Shown here piece after piece: positions 43,546 through 55,427 of a stretch of DNA of 64,000 bases; within the stretch, counting starts at the first letter, position 1; each line of letters begins with the position of its first letter. Origin of the DNA: Lojkania enalia (Eukaryota; Ascomycota; Dothideomycetes; Pleosporales); contig ML986622.1 of NCBI GenBank assembly GCA_010094045.1, positions 248,001 to 312,000 of the forward strand, given 5' to 3'. Both the position numbers and the translations under genes were made by a program. The notes below the pieces were generated by a model. It was not told the origin of the DNA. It did not search any database and saw only the letters and a program-made list of their open reading frames with translations.

Positions 43546-44016
43546 AAATATGCAGGATTATGGAACTGGTGGTTATCTATGGCATGGGATTTGGAGTTGC
43601 AACAAATTTTCAATTACGCGGGGAACGGCGCACGCCTGGTCTCCATGTTGAACTGGGCCTCCTGGGCTTAGTCGAGGTAGCATAGCTGAACAGAGCAATT
43701 TCTGCATCAAGACTCCTAGTCGGCTTGCTATGCTTAATGTATGAATTGCCGCTCCTCAAGATTTTAGAACACGATCACGCAGAGAGGGTACCGTGGGAAG
43801 GTTCAATGCCTGCTAATTAGACATGATTGAATATCTCTGGTTCCTTAACTGCCATTAATTTAAAGCCGAAGTTTATCTAGCTAAGCGCGAACTTATTCTG
43901 TTCGCATCTGGTTGGTGGGGAACGGCTTCGAGGTTCAGACTGTGGTGGGCTAATCCTGGGGAAATTATAACCGAGGAGCAAGCCACACTTTAGAGCTTCA
44001 AAAGGTACACCCTTGC
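43546..44016. other. Intergenic region
   Basis: 3' flank of RPS14 and 5' flank of the phosphoesterase gene. The frames at 43341-43685 are shadows of RPS14 exon 4. Confidence 0.35.
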
Positions 44017-45129
44017 ATGGGCAGCCGAGACCCGAGTCACCCACCCATCTCGCTATCTTCGAACTCGGGATCCACCTCGGTGATGGTCTTTGAGACCTTT
44101 GTCGGATGGCGCCGTCCTGGACGGCCGCCTTCGATCATTGATGCCTTTGAGCCGCGGCCATTTCCTCACCTCCTCTTCCAAGCTCCCGTGAAGCTCCTCC
44201 TCTATAACCTCTACCACTTTTTCAATTTTCTCCGGTCTTCACCAACACCGTCCAAACCGCCAATTCGTGTAGTTTGCATATCGGATACTCATAACCAAAT
44301 CCCAGACGATATACCACCCGGCGATATTTTGATCCATGCTGGGGACTTAACCAACAATGGCAGCGTTGCAGAGATCCAGAAACAAGTAGATTTCCTAAAT
44401 TCCCTTCCCCATAAAGAAATTGTAGTGATATCCGGCAACCATGACACCTATTTGGACCCCCGAACACGGCCCTCTCTCTCAGAACACCAGCGATCCGGCT
44501 CGATAGACTGGAAACGAGTGCACTATCTCCAGCACCGACGTCTCAGTCTTACCCTCCCCATAGACCCATCCCCCTCCGACTCCGATCGCGCACGTCTACT
44601 TTCCTCAAAGCATAGGAGAATAAGGATATATGGCGCACCACAGATACCGGCATGTGGTCCGATGAGCGTACATGCGTTTCAGTATGAGAGGGGAAGGGAT
44701 GCGTGGTCTGAAACCGTGCCAGAGGACACGGATATCCTCATCACACATACACCACCGAAATACCACCTAGACCTCCCAATGCCTGCTGGAATGGGCTGTG
44801 AACATCTCTTGAAGGAAGTTAAGAGAGTCAAGCCGATCTTACATGTGTTCGGGCATGTACATTGGAGCGCAGGACAGATGGTTGTTTGGTGGGAAGGGTC
44901 TCATGAAGCGTATGAGAAAGGAATGTCAATCCAATCGCGGTGGACGCACGGCCTCCTTAACCCTTGGCTCTGGTGGAATGTGGTAAGAGTCGGATATCGC
45001 GGCCTTAGAGGGCTTATTTGGGATAGAATTTGGGGAGGCCAAGGGCCGAGGACGGTCATGGTGAATGCTGCGCAAATGATGGGGAACACAGGGAAAATTG
45101 GAAATATTGTGCAGGTTGTCGATATATGA
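44017..45129 (+). CDS. Calcineurin-like metallophosphoesterase
   Basis: Single exon, 370 aa. The binuclear-metal phosphoesterase core is complete: VVCISDTHNQ (D-x-H), ILIHAGDLTNNG (GD), VISGNHD (GNHD), ILITHTPPKYHLD (H) and LHVFGHVHWSAGQ (GH-x-H). This arrangement is that of the fungal/metazoan UPF0046 or MPPED1/239AB-like group acting on small phosphodiesters; the substrate is not known. Residues 1-85 are not conserved and include a hydrophobic stretch (LLLYNLYHFFNFL). An internal ATG (MVFETF) is another possible start. Confidence 0.9.
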   Translation: MGSRDPSHPPISLSSNSGSTSVMVFETFVGWRRPGRPPSIIDAFEPRPFPHLLFQAPVKLLLYNLYHFFNFLRSSPTPSKPPIRVVCISDTHNQIPDDIPPGDILIHAGDLTNNGSVAEIQKQVDFLNSLPHKEIVVISGNHDTYLDPRTRPSLSEHQRSGSIDWKRVHYLQHRRLSLTLPIDPSPSDSDRARLLSSKHRRIRIYGAPQIPACGPMSVHAFQYERGRDAWSETVPEDTDILITHTPPKYHLDLPMPAGMGCEHLLKEVKRVKPILHVFGHVHWSAGQMVVWWEGSHEAYEKGMSIQSRWTHGLLNPWLWWNVVRVGYRGLRGLIWDRIWGGQGPRTVMVNAAQMMGNTGKIGNIVQVVDI

Positions 45130-45535
45130 GTGATTGATTCATAGCCTGTTTCCATAATATTGTTGCTGATGTTTAGCAGCTAACTGATGCTTCTAAGGTT
45201 GATAGGCTCATTGAACCTTAACTAGGTAAATTACCTCTTCAGCAGATTCTCTACCGTAGTAGATCGTCAAATACTCTTCTTTAGGTCTTGATTAAGTTTC
45301 TATTCCTTTACTCTCAAAGAAGGAAGGTCAACAAATGTGGCTAGGAAGACATGTAGAATGTAGAATGTAGAGAATATAAGTATCCTACAATGCATCTCAT
45401 TTCTCCATCAATGCATTTGCTCCTCTCAAGCCGAGATTTACTTTCTTTGCCTTTTCCCTGTTCATCATTTCCTTGTGTCCTTGATGAATCTTTCTCAAGG
45501 CGAGGTCTCTTCCAAATCTCAATCAAATAGTCACG
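45130..45535. other. Intergenic region
   Basis: No gene. Contains a short tandem GTAGAAT run near 45353-45372. Confidence 0.3.
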
Positions 45536-45970
45536 ATGCTCTTCCCTATCCTCGAAATCGTCTTCATCGCCTCCATCACCGCTGTCCTAGTTGACTTCGC
45601 TTCCTTCAACCTCCCTGGCGAGACCAATAGGAGAAATGTTGGCTGGATAGACATCTACATTGGGAGCAAGGCTATCTCAATAAGTATGCAAGACTTATAG
45701 TTTACCTTCCACAACGCCTGCAAACTGTGCGGACAACTTCATGTCAAGAAGACAAAATAGGGCGAGAATACAACGCGGTCGCGCCCGTTCCTGGAGGACT
45801 GAATTTGCAGCAAATCGAGGGTGCAATTACTATTACAGCCTTCGACACATATGGCACATATTCGAAACGAAAGTCGACAAATGAATCGATCGCAACGGGC
45901 TTACGGATGCCCTGGCCGAAACCGGTAATGCTGCGTCCGTTTCAAAAGAAGATCAGATCCAGCCCCAAGT
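45536..45970 (+). CDS. Possible small hypothetical gene, structure unresolved
   Basis: An ATG at 45536 opens a 53-codon frame with a hydrophobic N-terminus (LFPILEIVFIASITAVLV) and acceptable codon use, ending at a TAG near 45697-45699. A second frame, open from just after that stop to 45970, reads GREYNAVAPVPGGLNLQQIE and GLRMPWPKPVMLRPF and also looks coding. They might be two exons of one protein of about 130-140 aa, but I could not find an intron of normal size in the right phase. No family is recognised. Confidence 0.25.
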
Positions 45971-46918
45971 AAAAATTCTAAAACTACGAGCCTACATATG
46001 CGAAAATAATTGTCTAGGAAACGCCCAGCCTTGCTAAACCTCTCATTCTGGATGACGAGGGCTTCGAGATAGGTTAAATGACAATCATTATCCTGTACAA
46101 GTCCGATTTAAGGACATGGTGTCAGTAGAAAGATATTAGGCATTCTATCAAATCTAGGGCCGTGCTTGATGTTTTCTGTTGAGGATATGGTTGGTGACGA
46201 ATGGTTTCTTTTTTGGATTTACTGTTTCTGCTTATGTTTTTTGTTATGTTGTCGCTCCTTAAGTGCAGAGACTATTTTTGACTTTGTATGCCTATACATC
46301 TTAGCCTAGGAGAGAAGAAATAAAGTTTTTTGGCATTCTTTCACTCCAATGAAATAATTATTTAAGCTCTAATGTCATGTACTAGTGCGGCACTCATTTA
46401 TTCTGAATCGAGCGACGCTAGCTAGATTACACACTTCGAGGAGTGGCGCAGTCAGTGGCTGAGGGGAGGACAGCGCGATACCTGGCAGAACTTTGGTGCC
46501 AAATTGCGGCTATGATACCTTTCTTCCATGTCCAACCCTTCAAGAATGTTTTAGTTGGGAGCTCTATCTCTGTGTATTTCAATGAATAAGCTACCGGTAA
46601 GATTATCGACCGCGATCCTGTTCACCGGTCCCTAATACAGTGAACGCCTGGGATCGGCCCCAGTCGTGGCAGTCGTGGCGATCGTGGAGGCTGAGCCCCG
46701 GGCAGACTGCACGCGTCTACAGCATATAAGATAACCTTGCCGGCGCTTCTGGAGCTTTAGTTGTAGCCTAAAATTCCACTTATTCTTCTGTGTTCTTGTT
46801 GTTCCGCATCGCGTTCTGTACCTCTTTTATTTTGGGGGGGCATAGCATTGTGTGCGTCGCATACTCCAGAATCTACTACCAATTTTGGTATACTTTTCAT
46901 TTCCAAGTGCTTGCTATC
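45971..46918. other. Intergenic region upstream of the HeLo-kinase gene
   Basis: No supported gene. A short tandem CAGTCGTGG occurs near 46661-46678. Confidence 0.35.
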
Positions 46919-48944
46919 ATGGCAGATCCAGGCACAATACTAAGCGTTGTATCATTGACCTTTCAGGTCTTCTCAGGATGTGTTCAAGGTTTGTCTTTTC
47001 CTACACGAACCCCCAGTTACTGATTCTTCCACAGGCTATCAGCTGATTACAGATGCGAAGCATATGCCATCGGATTCCCAATATCTTCGGGTCAGGCTTA
47101 AAACAGAACAATATCGACTTTTAGATTGGGCGGATGTAGTTCAGTTAGATGAACAGGACGACAAACTGCTTATAAGCAACGCTAGTAAAGGATTGCTTCT
47201 CGATGTACTAGATCAGCAACGGCGACTCCTCCATCAGTTTGGTCGTCTTGATGAAAAGTATAAGAAGCTTGCAAAGCCACTCCTCGTAGATGCCGAGGAG
47301 GCTAACAATGGAGTCTTGCCCAGTCCTCCAGCATATTCGCCCGCAGAAGATAAAAGTCCCGCACTTCAGCGAGTAGATACTGACTTCCAAAACCGTTTTC
47401 CTCAATCGGAAGCGTTGCTTAAGAAGTCCTTGGATTTCACTATGAAAAGTAGGGAGTTCCCTCGTCGTTTGAAGTGGGCTATCTTCGACAAAGCTAAGAT
47501 GGAGCATTTGGTCCTTAAGTTGACATCCTTCAACGACTTCATGCGGGAGATGCTCACCCAAACCCAGCTAGAAAATTTGGCCATCAAACAGACTCGGACC
47601 GAGTTTCAAATCATGCAATTGAACTCGAGCATTCAAAATCTAGTTCAAATTTTTGAATCGACTGCACTCACCATAAAACAGGAACGCCGAAGAGCGCGTT
47701 TTCCAACCAATCCTGTGAAGGCCTACATGCAAGCTCGCGGTCTCGAGGATATAGACGAAGAGCAGGTCCTGGTCAAGCCTGCATTTCAAGGTCTTGCTGC
47801 CCTCGCACAAATCAAAGCTCTCAACTCTGCCATCGAGGATCCTTCTCTATTCACTGACGAGTTTACTTCTTCACTTGCCTTGGCCCACACTGCTTCCGAG
47901 ATCAAGTCTGTTGAGCTCTCTCGCCGCGACATTACCATTCTTGACCTAGAAAGCGACGATGGCGGTGAAAGTCAACGCGTGGAAGCGTTTTATCAACCTC
48001 CACACTCTAAGAAGACTTCGGTCTGGATAGAATGGAAGACATACGAACCACAGACTTTCCATTCTATGGGCCCCGACCCAAAGGTTCACGAACGCGTGAA
48101 AGCTCTTGCTGCTCTTTTGAAAGAACACAATCGAACAGATCAATTCCATGCTCCTCGCTGCTTGGGATATTTCCGTGATATTGATGTGGAAACTGAAGAA
48201 GAGCACTGTCGCTTTGGCCTTGTCTTCGAGAAACCTTCTACTGCACACCCATCAACACGTCCCATATCTCTGCACACACTTCTAATGTCTCCCGATGTCG
48301 AGATGCCCTCCCTTACGGACCGCGTCGCTCTTATGCGCAAGCTCTCGGAAACGCTCGAGCGCCTTCACGCTGTAAATTGGCTACATAAAGGTCTCCGCTC
48401 CTCGAATATTCTTTTCTTCTCCGACAGCGGCCCAACAGAGATCTCGTACGCCGATCCTCTCATCTCAGGCTTCGACTACAGTCGACCGGCCATGAATGAC
48501 GACTTAACTGAAAAGCCCCCAGAAAATGCTCGTGAGGACATTTATCGACACCCACGCGTTCAAGGGTCAGGAAATCGGGACTCCTCATCCGGCAGTGGCT
48601 ACAAGAAGTCTTACGATATCTACTCTCTTGGCATCACATTGCTCGAAATAGCATATTGGAAGCCTATTGACCAAATTCTGAATATTAAGGATCTACCAAA
48701 TGCAAGACCAAGCGTTACGATTAAAGTTAGGCAGAGGTTATTGGATGAAAAGGAGGGAGTCTTGAAGTTCGTGAAAGGATATCTTGGAGTTAGGGTTGAG
48801 GGAGTTGTGAGGGCATGTCTTGAAGGGCCGGTGGCATTTGGGGTTCCGGAGGGAATAGATGAGAAGAGCGAGGCTGGTGGGGCTTTTTTGGGCAGGAGAT
48901 TTTATCATGTTGTTGTTAAGGATTTGGGGGACATGAGGGTTTAA
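46919..48944 (+). CDS. HeLo-domain protein with a C-terminal degenerate protein kinase domain
   Basis: Exons 46919..46988 and 47035..48944 (46-nt intron), 659 aa. The N-terminus (MADPGTILSVVSLTFQVFSGCVQGYQ.. then LRVRLKTEQYRLLDWAD) is the helical HeLo / prion-inhibition-and-propagation domain, the membrane-killing domain of HET-S; it reaches to about residue 235. A charged linker leads to a kinase-like fold (about 330-645): VWIEWK (candidate beta-3 Lys358), LERLHAVNWLHKGLRSSNILFF as catalytic loop, SGFDYSR at the metal-loop position and YDIYSLGITLLEIAYWKPID in the large lobe. The HRD motif is HKG (474-476) and DFG is GFD (502-504), so catalysis is probably lost. HeLo plus kinase-like domain mirrors mammalian MLKL (4-helix bundle plus pseudokinase). 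A cell-death role is inference. Confidence 0.88.
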
Positions 48945-49430
48945 TCCGTTAGCTGGAAGAAGACGTTTTGTGATGCGGTTACTACATATATCTGACTCAC
49001 GGAAATCTCCATCTTTGCGGGTGCGGACTCTTCTTGCGTATAGATATCGAATTATCTTGATTTAATGTACTATACTAGGACGCATGGCTTAGGCCAATAT
49101 ATAATAACAAAGTCTTCTTCAGGAATATACTAGGAACTTCGGTAACAATACGCGTATTTTGCGCAGCAACGGCCTAGGGGCGGGATTGGTTGTTCCTGCT
49201 TGTAAGTTGATCGTAGGCACGGCAGGATACAGTCAGGATACAATTATGCCGACCTTATCACGTGACAGTCACTCGGATAAGGTTTGGTGCCTGCTCCGTC
49301 CACTTTAGCGAGGACAATTGCTGCAAGACTTTTGTTTCCTCAACATCTCCACTGACCGCGCCTTTCGACAACGCGCAGCGCGCAATAGTATTGCGGCTGT
49401 CATCATCAACCAATAGCAATATCCGCCGCG
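48945..49430. other. Intergenic region
   Basis: Between the HeLo gene and the TRF4-like gene. No supported coding frame. Confidence 0.35.
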
Positions 49431-51638
49431 ATGGTTGGCGATAGCTATCGCCCGGGACGCTCGCAGCGTAACGAGCGGCAAAATGTTCCATCCGTGTCCC
49501 GCGTCTCGTTCGGCGGTGACAGCTACAGGCCGGGCAGGACGAACGGGCAAAACGGCCAGCAAGAAGACGGTCAGCGCAACGCGACAGAGTTTATATTCTC
49601 CTCCGGCCGACCAGGTCCTCAGTTTCCTCCCCCGCGGCTTAACGACGCGAACCGACCTCCGACGCGCCCAAGGAGAAGCAACCGCGGGCGGGGCCCTCAT
49701 TCGAGTCAAGCTCCCACCAACCGCAGCTTCAACCCACCTCGCGGCCCCGGCCAGGCCGGCAGACACGGTGGGAATGGGATTGGAAGGAGAGCACTACGCC
49801 CCTTCCGCGCGCTTGCCCCGCACGAGCGCCCGCTGCTCCAGGCCGACGCCGCCTCGACTACAGAGCTCGTCCTGGGTGTAGCCAATGGATCCAACAAATT
49901 TCTCGACATAGATGATCTGTCTGAAGGTGAGGCCGAAATGGACTTGGATAGCGACAAGGGCGCCAGCGATGCCCAGCACAGCAGCCACAAGAAAGCCCGC
50001 CTCGAGGCAAACGGCCGCGCAGACGGAGACTCCGTGCCCAAGTGGTCCAACCCCGACCCCTACACCGTCCTTCCACCGCCTGACGAGACTACCGGCAAGA
50101 AGAGAGACTTCGTTGCGTTAATCCGCAAGGCAAAGAAAGAAGCTGCAGAGACCAAGGCTGGTAGTAATGCCGTCACGGCCAATGATGACTTTATTTCTTT
50201 CGATGACGAAGATTTAGCTCTTCCACCTCCTCCCCCTCCGCCCCCCCCGCAGGGGACAATCAATGACTTGCGTCCGCCTCCACCACCGCCTCCATTTCCC
50301 CCAAACAACCACGCTCTCGCTGGCTCGTTGAATGATGTGGCTGCGGCTGGCGCAATGCCAGACCCTCGCAATTCCAAGCGCTCGGCTGAGGCTGCTGGAT
50401 TGCCTGCTAGGCCCCAACATCCTGGTAAACCTGGAAAACGCAAGCGTGGAGAGTTCGAAGGGGCTCTCATACACGAGTGGCTACCAGATCCATATGGAAC
50501 CGCGGCGCCTTGGAGCCATGGCCGAGATTACTCTCATCTCACAATGACCCAGTGGTAAGTCTCCTAAATGTCTGTGTATGTAGTTGCGACAATTATTGAT
50601 TCCCGAAAAAGGCTTCACAACGAGATATTGGACTTCTACGACTACGTCAAGCCATCTACAGGCGAAAAGGAGGTCCGCGAAAATCTGATCAAGAGGGTTG
50701 AGCAATGTCTCTCTAGGGGCAGACCCGCGCCTTATGTGGGACACGTACGCTGCTTCGGATCATTTCCTGCTGGTCTATATCTGCCAACAGCTGATATGGA
50801 TATGGTGTATGTTTCCCACCAGCACGATAATGGCGGCGCCCCAATGATCGACTTTGAAGTTCACAGCCAGGTGAACAGGACACTGAGGAATGCCGCTAGA
50901 AAGCTCGAGAGCCATAGAATTGCCACAGATGTCGTAGTGATCACTCGGGCAAAGGTCCCAATTATTAAATTTCGAGACGTCACGACGGGCATCAAGGTCG
51001 ACCTTTCCTTTGAGAATCTTAGCGGAGTTAAGGCACAGCAAACGTTTTCGAAATGGAAGCGAGATTATCCTGACATGCCGTATATGGTAGCTCTCGTGAA
51101 ACAGTTCCTGTTGATGCGTGGGCTCAACGACGTACACACGGGCGGATTGGGTGGTTTCTCGATCATATGCCTCGTGGTGAGTCTCATTCAGTTGCAGCCG
51201 CATCCCAGTGATCTTGGAACATTGTTCCTTAATTTCCTCAACTTCTACGGGAATAAGTTCGATCTAGCAAGGAAGAGAATTCAGATGCATCCTCCCAAAC
51301 ATATCGACAAGGTAAGATCAATCAATGATATGAGATCAAGCTCTTGATATGATGTCAAAATTAACTTTCCGCAGACTGTAATAGGCATCGATGGGCGACA
51401 GGAAAAGCCAAACGCACTCTCGATTGCTGATCCCAATCAACCGAACAACAACATTTCTGGTGGTTCATCAAAGGTCAAAGAAGTCTTCAGAGCCTTCTCG
51501 GATGCACACATAGCCTTACAAGAACGCATGGACTCGCTACAGGCGAGCAAACTGCCTGAGTCCATCCTCGAAACTATCCTTGGTGGGGATTACAGTTCAT
51601 ATGTTGCTCACCGGGCGCACATACAGCAGGTCAAGTAA
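49431..51638 (+). CDS. Non-canonical poly(A) polymerase of the TRF4/TRF5 (Cid14) type
   Basis: Polyadenylates aberrant nuclear RNAs within the TRAMP complex, marking them for the exosome. Exons 49431..50554, 50612..51311, 51375..51638; introns 57 and 63 nt; 695 aa to the first stop. Residues 1-370 are disordered (Arg/Gly-rich repeats such as GDSYRPGR, polyproline runs, Ser/Asp acidic patch). The polymerase core begins at WLPDPYGTAAPWS and WLHNEILDFYDYVKP; the active site is GSFPAGLYLPTADMDMV (GS plus the two Asp), with the third Asp in IKVDLSFEN. The PAP-associated domain carries HTGGLGGFSIICLVVSLIQ and IGIDGRQEKPNALSIADP. After the stop, GTAAGT and a later open frame (51734-51871, ending KYHGGLIFDFEE) hint at another exon I could not join in phase. 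Confidence 0.92.
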
Positions 51639-53037
51639 GTATTACTAAAGCAACAGAAGCACCAAGATTGGAGAGTATTTTTACTCTTTTCGTATTTATA
51701 TTTACGCCACCTGGGCGATACCTTTTGATATGAGTTGCTCATCTTGATAACGGTCTAGATAAAGGCATTCCTAATGCACTGCTTGCTGAGCTTGACAACA
51801 ACAGCAACAAGACCCTATCTGGGCAACCTCCAAAATATCACGGAGGTCTGATCTTCGACTTCGAGGAGTAATTATGTGGAATGGAGTTCATTGGGAATGG
51901 CATTCATGGAAACAGGTATACCCCTAAATGGCGTTGCTGGCTGCATGTTGACATGGGTGTGTTGCCTCGGCAAAGTCGACCCACGTGCGGCATAGATTTG
52001 ATGACGGTTACTCTTCAACTTTTTTTTTAGGCGGTTCCGAGGTTCCCAGCCGAATCTCAACATGGAAGACTGGCGCCTTCCACTGCTACGATGGACCATT
52101 GCCACGATTCGGCGACCGCCGATGCGTTCTTAGTTTGCGTAAGGCTATGTGTTATTGTTCTTATGGACTCTCGACACAGGCCCGCGAGTCTCCTTGGGCT
52201 CCGCGCGGCCCCTCCGTTCCGATGTTATTTCGACCGTTTTGTCCGGAATGCAAACCTTAATCCAGATTCTAGACACCATGTACATTAGCATCTCATGATA
52301 AAAGTCTCACTTTCATTCTCTTCTTGCAGGCTATTACTATGTCTATATCTATTTTTACATTGCTAGTACTGACCTATACCCGGTGTGGGCAAGGGAATTG
52401 TTTGCGTTATGAATGGATATCTTGCATGCGGGGTTCCGTCCTGCGATGCGATGCCGTTCAAGCTACTCCCACGATGCGGGGCCTTTTTCTCATTGAGTCA
52501 CATACTATATGCGTGTGCTTGAGGAGGAAATATCATCTACCTACAAAACGTGGTGGAGGGCATATGGTACATGTTCTCCACTCGTACAAATGTGAGGTTA
52601 GAGGTGGTAGACCTCTACAATTCAAGAAAGAATGCTCATGCTTTTTATCATAGTCAATACACAAGTAGTTCGGCCATACCTATTTCCAGAATTTCCTATG
52701 CGGGCAGACCGACGTCGTTTAGATAATAGGGTCGGCGATGTGCTACCAGGATGGTGGGCCAGACCCCAGCCACAGATCGCGCGATGACGTTTGTCGGGCA
52801 AAGCTTGGCTGCACATCACTACCCAGCTTCCTTGCTATTTATCTTGGAGCTACGCACTACGTCTTTTCCTGAAAGAGTGCCCCAGCAACTGTTCAGCGCG
52901 TGTTTCCCACACTCCACTCCACTCGACCACCAGTTCCTACGATTCTCTGGTTCGAGCCCACCCCTCAATCCACCCACCCTCCAAGCCCTCCGCCCTTACC
53001 GCTGTCAAATTGCGGGCTGAACCACGCAGACTCTGCC
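51639..53037. other. Intergenic region, possible TRF4 3' exon at its start
   Basis: 51734-51871 is an open frame that could be a last exon of the TRF4-like gene. The remainder has only overlapping short frames. C-rich sequence near 52910-53000 is the 5' flank of the Ist2-like gene. Confidence 0.35.
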
Positions 53038-55427
53038 ATGGGGAAGAGCCAAGCTCTCCAGACAAATCTGGATGTTGACTATGTTATCAGCTATCGCTTC
53101 GCACAGGCCGGTACAGCAATCCACATAACTTTTGTACTTCAAATGGGGTTATTGATGCACTACAGACAAGGCTACTACTATTGCCAAGTTCGAGAAGCTG
53201 ATTGAAGGCCTCTCATCGGTAGGGTTACAGACAGAGGTTCGTAATGGCGAGAAACACTCCTTATTGGTATTCGTAAGGGTCGCGTCGGATGAGCATCTGT
53301 TTGGTGAGGTATACAGGTCAAGGTGAACGCAATCAACACACCCCGTGGTGATCGTATTACCTAACGTCGCTGCAGGGTTCGCGACTGGATCCATGGGGTT
53401 CGAGCCGCTGCCCCTCCGAAAGAGACTCGCGAAGCCCTCGAAGCAGAGCCCTTATATGAAGCCGAGAGGCTTCGAATAATATACCAGCTCATCACGAACC
53501 CAGAATCCGAGGGAGGGGCTGGTATTACTCCAAAAGAGGGCGAGTGGGGTCATGTGGAGTCGATATTCGCGCTGCATGACCATGCATACAACAAGGACTG
53601 GATTAAGAAATGGAGCACATCTTACGTCTTGAAGATGGAAGACTTAGACGACATCAGAAACCGCCTAGGTGAGAAGGTGAGAGCCCCGCACTCAACTTGA
53701 GATTATGCAAGCTGATAACGCCTAGATTGCCTTCTACTTTGCTTTTACGCAATCATATTTTACCTTTCTGGTCTTCCCAGCCGTCTTCGGAGCATCCGCA
53801 TGGTTCTTTCTCGGTCATTTCTCTCCGGTCTACGGCATCGTGAGCACAATATGGTGCACCATCTTCACGGAATATTGGAAACACCAAGAAATCGATCTAG
53901 GAGTTCGTTGGGGGGTGCGCGGCGTCTCCCGCATCGAGACGAAGAGGAAAGATTTCAAGCATGAAAAGTCTATCACAGATCCTATCACGGGAGAAAAGGT
54001 CTTGATATTCCCTGCAGCAAAGCGATTGCAGAGGCAGCTATGGCAGATCCCATTTTCGCTTGCGGCAGCCGTCATGCTAGGAGCCTTGATCGCAACCTGC
54101 TTCGGCATCGAAGTCTTCATTTCTGAAGTTTACAACGGACCCCTCAAGAGCATTTTGGTCAGTGACAGTTTGTTATCTAGTCTGCGCCATCGCTAACCTC
54201 ATGTAGGTGTTCCTCCCCACAGTGATCCTCACGACTATTATGCCAGTTCTTACTAGCATCTTAACCAACTTCGCAACGCAATTGACCGACTATGAGAATT
54301 ATGAAACCCACGGAGCTCACGAGACAGCACTCACTCAGAAGATCTTCGTTATGAACTTTATCACTTCATATCTCCCTATCTTTCTCACAGCTTTCATCTA
54401 TGTACCATTCGGTAACATCATTGTTCCTTACCTTGATGTATTTAGCTTAACGGTAAAGCCTTTCGCGGATGATGAAAAGCAAATGCAAGCCCCAGAGGCG
54501 GGATGGACAATCAACCCTGACAGACTAAGGAAGCAGGTGATCTATTTCACCGTCACTGCGCAGCTCGTCAATCTGGGAATGGAGCTCATCGTCCCTTATC
54601 TTAAACGTCGCGGATTCTCAAAGTACAAGGAATTCCGGTCTGAACGTGCAGCGAAGAGTGGTGGAGCAATTCCATCTCCCGACATCAATGATCCACCCGA
54701 GGATGCAGCATTTTTGAAGCGCGTGAGACAGGAGGCTGAGTTGGATGTCTACGATGTAACAGGAGATCTCCGCGAAATGGTCCTTCAATTCGGATATCTC
54801 TCGCTATTTTCAGTCGTGTGGCCCTTGACAGCTGTGTCCTTCATTATCAACGACTGGATTGAGCTCCGCGCCGACGCCATCAAGATCTGCATCGAAATGC
54901 AGCGTCCCACTCCGTGGCGTGCAGATACCATCGGTCCTTGGCTAGACTCTCTCAGTTTCTTGACGTGGCTGGGGAGCCTTACGACTTCTGCTTTAGTCTA
55001 TCTTTTCTCGAATGATGGCCTTGGACCAGATGGCCATCCATCCAGTATCGCAGGCTGGGCTCTCCTACTCACCGTCTTCTTCTCCGAGCACGCATTCTTC
55101 CTCCTCCGATGGGGCATCCGCGTCGCCATCTCCAAACTGGATTCACCAGGCCTCCAGAAAGAGCGTCGAGAGCGTTACCTCGTAAGGAAGCAGTATTTTG
55201 AAGAGAATCTCAGCCAGTTGAGGAAGATACCTAAGATGGCGGATGTGGGTGCGAAGGTTACGAGAGCAAGTCTGGAAGAAGATGCTCGAGCGGCGAGTCT
55301 TCAAGAGAGTACTCCGGAAACGAGGTTCTGGGGTAGGCAGAAGGGATGGAGGGAGACAGTTGCCGTGGGAAAGAATTTGATCGAAAAAGCTGAGGTTGAG
55401 AGTCCTGAGTGGAAAAAGGAGCTTTGA
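53038..55427 (+). CDS. Ist2/anoctamin-family plasma membrane protein
   Basis: TMEM16-like protein; yeast Ist2 tethers cortical ER to the plasma membrane, and other fungal members are lipid scramblases or channels. Exons 53038..53110, 53166..53316, 53376..53676, 53726..54157, 54207..55427; introns 49-59 nt; 725 aa. The N-terminal soluble part (DKATTIAKFEKLIEGLSSVGLQTEVR, then FGEVYRVRDWIHGV across the second intron) is followed by about eight to ten membrane helices starting at IAFYFAFTQSYFTFLVFPAVFG. Family blocks include EYWKHQEIDLGVRWG, LTQKIFVMNFITSYLPIFLTAFIYVPFG and FGYLSLFSVVWPLTAVSFIINDWIELRADAIK with the acidic residues that form the calcium site in animal members. The C-terminus is charged, without the long polybasic tail of yeast Ist2. 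Confidence 0.93.

Noticed and set aside
45353..45372. Short tandem GTAGAAT repeat
   Set aside because: Only about three imperfect units; too short to call a microsatellite of note.
49305..49766. 153-codon minus-strand open frame
   Set aside because: Antisense to the Arg/Gly-rich N-terminus of the TRF4-like gene; composition explains its openness.
52949..52959. GGTTCGAGCCC resembling a tRNA T-loop
   Set aside because: Flanking bases do not form a T stem, and no D-arm, anticodon arm or acceptor stem is found upstream.
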